NCBI RefSeq assembly: GCF_033115175.1
Contig: NC_084834.1
Coordinates: 12,125,294 to 12,189,293, forward strand
Reading direction: 5' to 3'
DNA: 64,000 nt
Origin: Lepus europaeus
Taxonomy: Eukaryota > Chordata > Mammalia > Lagomorpha > Leporidae
The position numbers and the translations under genes are program-made. The notes below the pieces were generated by a model. That model saw nothing but the letters and a program-made list of their open reading frames with translations, was not told the origin of the DNA and made no database searches. Shown one piece after another: positions 26,630-64,000 of the stretch; position 1 is the stretch's first letter; each line of letters starts with the position of its first letter.

Positions 26630-27101
26630 CTGTAACACTTTCTGTTTATTGGCCGGGGTGCCCCCGGTGTGACTGACCAGCCACTGGGCCCGAGAGACGC
26701 CCTTGTCTTGTTTCTCCTGCCCCTCCCCGGCCCCACCGTGGCCCCTGGGGGACAGGCACAGACACGTGTGCCCAGTGGAGGCCGGAAGAGGGTGAGAGAC
26801 GCACGTTACAATGCAGACACCACCGCCGCCGGCTGTACACAACGCAGCGAGCAGAGCTGGGCGGGGGACAGCCCCTCAGCCCCGCGGGGCCTCCCGGGGA
26901 GGGACAGTCACTTCAAGTGTCTCAGGGAGCGAGCTGGCTCCCTGGCCCTGCCCCCTCGCTCTGGCTGTGAGGATCGCTGATGAAGGAGTCTGGTCCCCCC
27001 ACCTCCGGGGACAGCAGCACCTGCAGGTCCTGGTGCCTTCGCTCACCCCGACCCTGCACTGTCCGGCCTGGCTGACCGAGGGCAGCAGCCGTCACTTCCT
27101 G
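26630..27101 (-). other. BMP1: BMP1 3' UTR (long form)
   Basis: Continuous with exon 20 after the TGA at 27104-27102, ending near the AATAAA at 26650-26645. The first ten bases repeat the stop-codon region (gtcacttcct twice, 27091-27110). Confidence 0.8.
26645..26650 (-). terminator. BMP1 (long form) polyadenylation signal
   Basis: AATAAA is read on the minus strand (tttatt on plus) 452 bases beyond the stop codon. It is followed on the minus strand by a GT-containing stretch (CAGAAAGTGTTACAGCC). It sets a 3' UTR of about 0.47 kb. Confidence 0.85.
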
Positions 27102-55836
<28,735 letters not shown>

Positions 55837-56019
55837 CTGGAGAGGAGAGAAGAGGCAGGGGCGTGGTTAATCCTCCACCCCAGCACCCCGCTCGCTCATG
55901 GCCCCGGCCCCAGCCCCCACTGCAGCCGGGGTCCCCAGAGGCCATCGGAGGAGGAAGAAGGGCAAGGAGGGCTGGGCTCTTGGGATCTCTTGTTACACCT
56001 CCAGCGGAGAGGGGGCAGG

Positions 56020-56362
56020 TGTTGGGCACAGAGGTAAGCTAGCACTCGGGACACCCACATCCCATACTGGAGGGCCTGGGTTCAAGTCTCGACTCTGCTT
56101 CTGATTCTAGCTTCCTGCCAGTTTAGACCCTGGGAGACCACAAGTGATGGCTCAAGTCGTTGGGTCCCTGCCACCCATGTAGGAGACCCACACTGAGTTC
56201 TGTGGTTCCTGGCTCTGGCCTGACACAGCCCTGGCTGTCACAGGCATTTAGAGAAAAAAAAAACAAACAAACAAAAAACAGCAGATGGGAGATCTCTCCG
56301 GGTTTTCTCTTTCTTTCTCTCTGCCTTTTAAATAAAAATAAATAAATATTTTTTTAAAAAAC
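56020..56362 (+). repeat. Older C-repeat-related SINE
   Basis: 'gggcacagaggtaagctagc' to 'aataaaaataaataaatattttttt'. Middle section 'gaccctgggagaccacaagtgatggctcaagt'. Confidence 0.82.
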
Positions 56363-56367
56363 CCCAG

Positions 56368-56692
56368 CTAGGGCTAGAGTTCTGGCACAGTAGGTAAAGC
56401 TACCGCCTGTGACACCAGCATCCCATATGGATGCCAGTTCGTGTCCCGGCTGCTCCACTTCCGATCCAGCTCCCTGCTAACGCGCCTGGGAAGAGCAGTG
56501 GAAGATGGTTCATGTGTTTGGGTCCCTGCACCCACGTGGGAGATTCAGATAAAGCTCCTTGGCTCCTGGCTCAGCCTTGGCCATTGCAGCCATCGAGGGA
56601 GTGAACCAGAGGATGGAAGATCTCTCTCTCCATCTACCTCTACCTCTCTGTAATGCTGACTCTCAAATAAGTAAAACTTAAGAAAAAAAATC
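56368..56692 (+). repeat. C-repeat SINE
   Basis: 'agctagggctagagttctggcac' to 'aaataagtaaaacttaagaaaaaaaa', directly abutting the previous element. Confidence 0.9.
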
Positions 56693-57609
56693 CTAGGCAA
56701 GCAGATGCCCAGCCCCTCGCAGACTGTGAATTCCACGAAGGCACAGTCAGGTCAGTTCTTGCATCACGCTTGAGCCAATACTTACTTAGCCCCCACTGGG
56801 GGCCAGGCACGGATCCAGGGACTGGCAAGAGCTGCCGGGGAACCAACCTCCAACCTTTCACACAAGTAAACAGATCCTGACCCAGAGAATCCCAGCTGCC
56901 AACGAGCACTCTAAAGAGAACGAAACCGGGGCAGATGGTAGCGTGGCTCCTCGTGGGCCCCCACCCTGGGCGCTGTGCTGAGTGTGCGATGTTCACGCAG
57001 CAGATGCAACCAAGGGGAGGGTGGGAAGTGAAACCGCAGGCCACAGGGGCACGGGAGCACACAGGCCTGTTCGGGAAACCGAGGCACGCCCTGGGAGCTT
57101 CCCCGCTGGGAGGAGAGGGCCCGGCGCCTCACAAGCCACTCAAATGCCAAGCCTCAGAGACGTCCGGAGGGAAGCCTAGGAGGAGGACCGTCTCTGGAGC
57201 TAGGGAGGCCTATCTGTGGGACGTCTGCAGCGTGGGAAGCAGAGGCCGTAGAAGCGGCCACTTTTGGAAAAGGGCTCCACCCGCGGGGACAACGGCTTCC
57301 CATCCCACCAAGCGCTGTTAACACACGGACTGTGTTAACCCTGGGGACTTGCATCCAGGCTTCCCCTGCCCAGCTGGCCCCACTGGCCAAACACTGCCAG
57401 GGAGGGTTTTCTCACGGGAGTCTGGTGGCAGCCACACCTGTGCCATCCAGGCAGAGTCGGGCACATACATCCCCACACACAGAACAGTGCCAGCATGGAG
57501 CTTCCGGGTGGAAGGCACTGGATGGGCCGTGTGAATGAATGAAGCACCACGCCGCCACAGACACCTGCTCAACCAGACACGGATCAGCAGAACGTGGGGC
57601 TGACGCGAG

Positions 57610-57695
57610 CCATCCCCGAGCCCCATCCACTCCACAGGGGAGGAAACAGGCCCAGAGCAAAAGTGGTTTTTAGCCAAGGCTGCACGGCCAGTCAC
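57610..57695 (+). repeat. MIR-like fragment
   Basis: 'ccacaggggaggaaacaggcccagagc' then 'agccaaggctgcacggccagtcac'. Confidence 0.6.
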
Positions 57696-57817
57696 TGGAA
57701 AGACCGGCTTATAAAACTCAGGCCTCCCCACTCCCCCTGCAGGGACCACTGCATTCAAGTCCATGTCCTCCCCAGAACCCAACTGTAACTACATATATGC
57801 AAGAATCGGTGTGCACG

Positions 57818-58071
57818 GGGCTGGTGCTGTGGCACAGTGGGTACAGCCACCACCTGCAGTGCCAGCATCCCGTATGGATGCCAGTTCAAGACCCGGCTGT
57901 TCCACTTCTGATCCAGCTCTCTGCTATGGCCTGGGAAAGCAGTGGAAGATGGCCCAAGTGCTTGGCGGCCCTGCACCTGTGTGGGAGACCAAGCAGAAGC
58001 TCCTGTCTCCTGGCTTCAGATCAGCCCAGCTCCAGCCATTACAGCCATTTGAGGAGTGAACCAGCAGATGG

Positions 58072-58116
<45 letters not shown>

Positions 58117-58172
58117 CTCTGTAACTCTGGCTTTCAAATAAATAAATAAATCTTAAAAAAAAAAAAAGAAGA
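57818..58172 (+). repeat. C-repeat SINE with (CT)n
   Basis: 'ggggctggtgctgtggcaca' to 'aaataaataaataaatcttaaaa', with about 18 CT units from 58076. Confidence 0.94.
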
Positions 58173-58233
58173 AGAAGAATTGGCACACAGACTCCTCTAC
58201 AATAAGACAGACAGTCCAAAAAACCACATACAT

Positions 58234-58572
58234 GGGGGCCGGCGCCATGGCTCACTGTTAATCCTCCGCCTGCGGCACCGGCATCCCATATGGGCACCAG
58301 GTTCTAGTCCCGGTTGCTCCTCTTCCAGTCCAGCTCAGTGCTGTGGCCCAGGAAGGCAGTGGAGGATGGCCCAAGTGCTTGGGTCCCTGCACCTGCATGG
58401 GAGACCAGGAAGAAGCACCTGGCTCCTGGCACCTGACTCCTGGCTTCAGATCGGCGCAGTGCCAGCCATAATGGCCATTTGGGGGGTGAACCAACAGAAG
58501 AAAGACCTTTCTCTCTGTCTCTCTCTCTCACTGGCTACGACTCTATCTGTCAAATTAAAAAAAAAAAAACAC
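58234..58572 (+). repeat. C-repeat SINE (CSINE2-like subtype)
   Basis: 'gggggccggcgccatggctcactgttaatcctcc' to 'ctgtcaaattaaaaaaaaaaaa'. Carries a short internal duplication 'ctcctggcacctga / ctcctggcttcaga'. Confidence 0.93.
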
Positions 58573-60366
58573 ATCCACTTGAAAGCTCCAAACACACAAA
58601 CCAAGCCCATGCCCAGGAAGCCCGTGACAGCAGCGACACCGACACTTTACTGCTGAGGTCCGGGCAGCACTTTCTGGTTGAGCAGGTGCTCTGCCAGGAC
58701 CGAGGGCACGGAATCCTGCCACCCACCCCCAGCTAGCCACAGTCTGCTGAGCGTCCCAACACCAATGTGTGCAGACCGCACACACACACCCCCACCCTCC
58801 TTTTCCAAATCAGAATGCTTGCCCAGGAGGGGAAGGACTTGCTCAAGGCCCCCATCTTGATGAACAGCTGGCGGGTCGGCACAGAGGTACAGCGAGGACG
58901 AGGGATGGGAGGCACTTGCGGATTCGTCCGTGCCAACGTCACAAACCCCCCTGCACCACTGCCCGGACACTCACCTCCCCACTCCCACATCCACGCCACC
59001 CCTGGGTCCAGTCACCCCTCAGTGTCCAGGAGGGCTGCTTCCAGGACTCCCCTCCCCACATACCACAATCCCCTCCCCTCCCCCACATACCCCAACCCCC
59101 CGGATGCTCAAGCCCCTCATGCAAAGCAGTACCCTGTGTGCACAGAACCCACACGCATCTTCCCGTGTGCACAAAACCGTCTCTGGTTGGGACACCGAAC
59201 TCCGTGGCGATGCTTTGTAAATACTGTCACGCTGCAGGAGCAGGTGACAAAGCAAAGGGAAGGTCTGGATGTGTCCAGTACGGGCGCAGAAATTTTTTTT
59301 TCCTATTTTCCATCCTCGGGCGGCTGAGTTTGCCGTTGTGGATGCCAGGGGGCGTGTGGCTGGCCATTCGCAGCAGCTCTGGGCTCCGGGGTCAGGCAGC
59401 CCCGACTCTGGATCCCAGCCGGGCTGCCGCTCGCCGGTAAGCCGTGGAAACTCCATTAAGCCTCCACAAGAGGGGCTAGGAACAGAGGAATGAGGCCCGC
59501 CCGGCGCCCAGAGCAGAGCGAGCACCCCCTACTGGGCCACTCTCCCAGTACCCCAACAACAGCACCCAGAAGCTCCAGGCCCGCGTACCCCCTTCTCAGG
59601 GCACACGGGGTCAGCTGCCCCTGTCCCCTGCTTGAGGCCACAGGTCTGTGCTGGCCTGTGGGTCCCTGGGCAGGCAGAGCAGAGCTGGGAGCGGGCGCTC
59701 TGTGGTGGGAATGTTATGGCCGAGGAATGCGTGGGAACAGGGTGGGGGTGGGGAGGGGTGGGCAGAGAGCCTGTGGCCAGGAGCTGGGCCTGAGGGATGA
59801 GGTCACCAGGGAATCTGGGTGCTGGAGGGGTCCAGGATGCCCTCCTGACACAAAGGAAAACCCCCGAGGTCAGGGCCAGGGCACTGATGATTCTCCGCAG
59901 GGAGTGAACTTGCTCTCTGCTTCCCGGCAGTCAACGAGCCAGACAGGGGCACTCGTGGCTGCTCCACAGGAAGTGGAAAGCCACATCCCTGCGCCCGGCC
60001 TGGGAAGAACGTTTCCTCCTCCCCGGCGGCCTCTGGACTCCAGCCTCTGCAGCCCCGGGCACGGCAGGGCATCGCCTCGTGGGGGCACAGGGCGAGCAGC
60101 CCGGCAGGTGCCCCCGTCCCACATGAGCACCCCTTCTAGCTGGAGAGGATGTGCTCTAGGCCTTTCGGACACACAAGGGCCTCACACTCGCACCTACTGC
60201 ACAGGTGAACAGGCGGGAGCGCACTTACACACTCGGCCCGGGTATCGTCAAAGCCGCAAAGGGCGGCAGGTGCACACACCTCACTAGCCACACCCCCTCA
60301 AGAGAGAAGGGCTTGGAAATGGCTGGGGGGCGTGATGAGGGGCAGACGCTGAGGCTCTCAGACTGA

Positions 60367-60600
60367 ACAGCTGGCTGAGACGCCCACGTGTTACATCAGA
60401 GAGCCCGGGTTTGAAGCCCTGATCTAGCTTCCTGACTATGCTCACCCTGAAAGGGAGCCGGTGGTGGCTCGGGCACCTAGTGGGTCCCTGTCACCCACAC
60501 AGGAGACCCAGGTGGAGTTGCCGGGCTCCTGGCATTTGGAGAGTGAACAGGAGTGAGAGACAAGACGACTGAGAGACACATAGAGCGAGAGATTGGCTGA
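60367..60600 (+). repeat. Decayed C-repeat-related SINE
   Basis: 'cagctggctgagacgcccac', 'cagagagcccgggtttgaag' and 'cacccacacaggagacccagg' show the family order with many changes. Confidence 0.65.
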
Positions 60601-61769
60601 GCCCCGGAGCAGCCCGTGTCACTGCCTCTCCGATGTCTCCTCCCCAGATCCCTGGAAAAAGTGGAACTCCACAGAGTGCCTGCTTCCCGGGAAGCCCACC
60701 GGTCCCCTCATCCAGAGCCCAGGGCGCTGTGTGGCTCTGCGTCCTCCCTCCAGGCACTGGGAGAGAAGCTGACTCAGGGGGGCAGGGCACGGTGGGCGGG
60801 TGACTCACTCGGCGCGTCTGCGAGGGGCTGTGCTCTGCGAAGAGCGGAGACGGCCTCCTGACCTCCGGGGCCTGCCTGCTCCGCCCCGCACACCCTCTGA
60901 GGGCCACGTCACTGGCTCTGGACCACGCGGGAATCCACCGTGTCCCACAGCCTGCCTCTGGGGGTCCTTCCCGGCTAGTCATCTGGGGCAGCCAAACAGG
61001 GCTGGGCATCACGGGGGCAGGACGCCCCCTCGAGGCTTGGCATCTTACCTGGAAGTCCCCCAGGTGACAGAGAGGGGGAGCAGGCTTGGGAGCCAGCTCT
61101 GAGCACACCCCCAGACCTCCCTGGCTTCCCATGCCTCGGACCCCTATGGGGTCCCTTGCCGGGACAGTAACCGTACCTGGGACAGGAGCAACCAGAGAGA
61201 CTTCAAAGGAAGGGGGCCTGGCTCTCCTTGGGACCCCTGAGAGGTCACAGGAAGCTGGAGGTGGGGGTGGGAGGGGAATGATCTCATTCCAGGCCCTCAG
61301 AAGAGGAGAGAGCTGAGTGGGCAGAGGTCAGCTGGCAGACCAGCGCTGTCACCTGTTGTAGCCAGAGGTGCAGCCTGGGCACCCGTGTCTTGAGGGCAGG
61401 GCCATGGAATCTGTTAGAGAGGGGCACGTGTGTGCAGAAGCCTGGAACGCCTGTCCCAGCTTCCTCCAGGGGTGGGCAGCGGGTCAGATACATCTGTCAC
61501 ACCCAGACGGGTTGCCTGCCGTGACCCTGCACTTGGCCTGGTCAGGCCCGGGACCGCTTGGCCACCCCTGGGCCTGGCCCAGCTCTGCGCCAGCCTGGTG
61601 GAGAGCCTGCTCCCCGCCCCGCCTCGCTGGAAGCTCCAGCTCAGCTGGCCCCACCCTAGCATGAAATCTGAGACCGGGGCTAGAGCCCTCAGCCTCTTGC
61701 TGTTCCCCCAATCACTCCCATTTCCTAGCACAAGGGAAAGTCGTCAGGATGGCTTCCCACCCAGCTGTT

Positions 61770-62092
61770 TTTAAAAAAATATTTCACTTGTTAAAAGGCA
61801 GAGATACAGACAGACAGACAGACAGAGATCTTCCATCCGCTGGTTCACTCCCCCACATGGCCACAGTGGCCACAATGGCCAGGGCTGGGCCAGGGTGAAG
61901 CCAGGAGCTGCTTCCAGGTCGCCCATAAGGGGGACAGGAGCTCAAGCACTTGGGCCATCCTCTGCTGCTTTCCCAGGCACATTAGCAGGGAGCCAGATGG
62001 GAAGTGGAGCAGCCGGGACTTGAACTGGCGCCCGCCTAGGATGCTGGCACTGCAGGTAGCAGCTTATCCACTGCGCCACAACGCTGGCCCCT
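61770..62092 (-). repeat. C-repeat SINE with (CAGA)n
   Basis: 'tttttaaaaaaatatttcac' plus 'gacagacagacagacagaga' to 'ccactgcgccacaacgctggcccc'. Confidence 0.92.
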
Positions 62093-63445
62093 TTCAACCC
62101 CTTTTAAGGCCCTGACCCAGACTGCATCTGCCATGAAGACCTCGTGACCCTTCTCAGCGCCCTCCCACCCCCACCCCTGCCCCGTGATCACTGTGCGCGG
62201 CCCCCAGCCAGCTCCAGGGCCGCAGAGGCACCCTGCCCCGAGACGCTGCCCACACGGGGGTCTGTGAGCTATGTCCCTGTGCGTCCTCCAAGTCTGGGGC
62301 CTGCCTTATCTGTGTCTGCCCCTCCCACGACAGGCATTCGTGGGGTGGGCTGAGCTTGAGGCCACAAGAGCCAGAGATTTCTAGTTGTTGTTGTTTTTTT
62401 TTTTTTTTTTCTCTTGTTCAGCTTTTGGAATATCTGCATGTCCACAAGAGACACCTTGGGGCCGGAACTGATGAAGTTCCCTTGGGTTTCACTTACACCT
62501 TCTAACACGTGGCCAATTCAGACATCACTCTTGATAATTTGGGGCACGACACAAAGTCGCACGGTGTGGAATCTTCCACCTGTGGCGTCCTACCAGCGCC
62601 CCCACCCCAGAAGTGTTGGCTCCCGGAGTTTGGATTCGGGAGGCCCTCCCCGCAGATCGGCTGACGGCAACGAGTGACACAGGATGGGGACACTCTCCTT
62701 TCCTGAAGCCAAGCTCCACATCCTCTCCAAAAATAAATGAAGTGACAGTCTGACGCGCAGCCAACAGGGGGTGGGAAGCCAACATTTATTTAGTACTTCC
62801 AGCATTCCTCCCACTCATTCCTCCCACCGAGACACAGTTTCCTTTCGCAGGTGAGGTCGCTGGCGCCTGGGCAGCACAGGTGAGGTGCCCCCTCGGGGCA
62901 GCCCCTCCGTGGCCAGTCCGTGGCAGAGCCAGCACTGCCTGCCTCCCGAGCCCACGCTCCGTGCTCGCCGCCTCCCGCCCACCCCCTGGCGCCCAGCGAG
63001 AAAGAGGGCAGCTCCCAGCTCCAGTCCAGCAGGTGTGGAGGAGGGAGGGCTGAGGGACTTGGCTTCTCCTTCCTCCCACTCGTGAGTCTCCTATTCCTGT
63101 CTGGGATCCACTTGCCCACAGAGGAGTACCAGGGCGGGGAGCACCTCGAACAGAGTCCCCGTGGGGTCAGGACCAGAGCGACCTGCCCCTCCCCCCCACA
63201 CCGGTAGGCCCCTTGCACCCAACACACTGGGTTCCAGGAATGGTGCCACTGCCCCGGCTCCAGCTAGTTCGTGATGGGCTGAAGTCCGAGCTACAGGCAG
63301 GAGGCAGAGGATCAGTTCTGCTGTCTTGTCCCGCGTGTCCCGCTCATCGGACGGGACCCAAGTGCCTGGCCACCCCATCGCTCCAGCGGAAGGGCCCTTG
63401 TGGCTCGGGCAGCAGTGAAGTTGCATGGGGTCTCGTGCATCCAGG

Positions 63446-63466
63446 ACACACACACACACACACACA
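63446..63466 (+). repeat. (CA)n microsatellite
   Basis: About ten CA units in BMP1 intron 1. Confidence 0.9.
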
Positions 63467-64000
63467 GTGGGGCGCACGGCTGCCCATCCACCTCTGGTGC
63501 ACTGACACAGAAAAGTCAGGGTTCTCTTTGTGTTTCCCTGGCTCCCCACCCTACCCTGGGCCCGGGAGGGGCCTCAGGGCACGACAGGGGCAAAGGGAAG
63601 CCCCCCCCCCCCACCGCGCCTGGGCTCCCTGCCTTTTTGACATCTGTCTCCTGCATCCCCCATAGGAAGGCTGCTGCCACTGGTACCACGCACGGGATAC
63701 TCAGGGAGCCAGATCCCAAGGGATCCCTGGAAAAACTCCGTTCCTCCCGGTGGGCTGGGGTGGGGGTCCCGGGGTCCCAGGAGATGCAGGCCTCCGAGCA
63801 AGAGGAGGGCAAGGGGGAAGGCACGCCTGGCACACACAGACACGCAGACAGACACACGGTCTGGCCAGCAAAGTTGCCTGCAAACGCCTCGGCTTCCCCG
63901 CCGGCTGCTTTCTCTCGGGACCCAGGGAGATTTCCCCGGGAATCCTCGCCGAGGACCGCGGGCAGCGGCAGCAACTTCCACAAACTGCAGCAAAACTTCG

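Larger units (their letters stand above)
21946..26640. other. Intergenic region between convergent PHYHIP and BMP1
   Basis: About 4.7 kb of mostly unique DNA with no credible exon. Repeats seen are MIR-like pieces at about 22630-22790 and 24330-24425, an old SINE at 24855-25140 and a TG microsatellite at 26422-26440. Long ORFs on both strands are a by-product of GC richness. Confidence 0.65.
55837..64000 (-). other. BMP1 intron 1, partial (exon 1 not in window)
   Basis: At least 8.2 kb. It carries SINEs at 56020-58572, 60367 and 61770 and a MIR-like piece at 57610. I searched for a signal-peptide exon ending with a TGC-AAG-GC type codon context and a DLAEEDD-like stretch on the minus strand and saw none. 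GC and CpG content rise over the last 150 bases, which may mark the approach to the promoter island. Confidence 0.7.

Noticed and set aside
63574-63993. Minus-strand frame at the right edge as possible BMP1 exon 1
   Set aside because: It lacks a hydrophobic signal peptide followed by an acidic propeptide start and a donor in phase 1. It is read as intron 1.

Overview
The window is mammalian nuclear DNA and most likely comes from a lagomorph, probably rabbit. About 35 insertions of one tRNA-derived SINE family dominate the repeats. They start near 'ggggccggcgctgtgg', carry an internal 'ggttcgagtcccggctgctcc'-like B box and end in AAATAAATAAATCTTAAA tails. This is the rabbit C-repeat. A rabbit-type L1 3' end, older L1 fragments and scattered MIR copies are also present. 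All gene calls come from reading exons, splice sites and conserved protein sequence; comparisons with human proteins are from memory.

The gene order POLR3D - MIR320A - PHYHIP - BMP1 matches human 8p21.3 in reverse orientation. At the left edge lies the 5' end of POLR3D (minus strand; first coding exon 613-449). Its CpG-island promoter also carries MIR320A on the plus strand, with the mature miR-320a-3p at 1082-1103. Roughly 1.6-10.2 kb is a dense, partly nested pile of SINEs and L1 pieces.

PHYHIP occupies about 12.0-21.9 kb on the plus strand. It has a likely noncoding first exon, four coding exons (15483-15647, 16724-16898, 18460-18577, 19978-20513) and a 1.4-kb 3' UTR ending at AATAAA 21925. 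The last coding exon contains one extra C near 20275-20277 that breaks the frame. Without it the gene would encode 330 residues, the human length.

BMP1 lies on the minus strand and converges tail to tail with PHYHIP across about 4.7 kb of intergenic DNA. Exons 2-20 of the long form (mammalian tolloid) lie between 55836 and 27102, each with plausible splice sites and a continuous reading phase. Exon 1 (signal peptide) is not visible and should lie beyond the right edge. Domain order is prodomain, astacin protease, CUB1, CUB2, EGF1, CUB3, EGF2, CUB4, CUB5. The alternative last exon of the short BMP-1 isoform is intact at 35529-35444.

No novel multi-gene system is visible. The most notable local features are a second miR-320 seed immediately after the mature miRNA, a TATA-like box 30 nt upstream of the pre-miRNA 5' end, the PHYHIP frameshift, a 13-bp duplication of the BMP1 exon 19 splice donor, an altered BMP1 prodomain, a BMP1 intron minisatellite and triple-nested SINEs.
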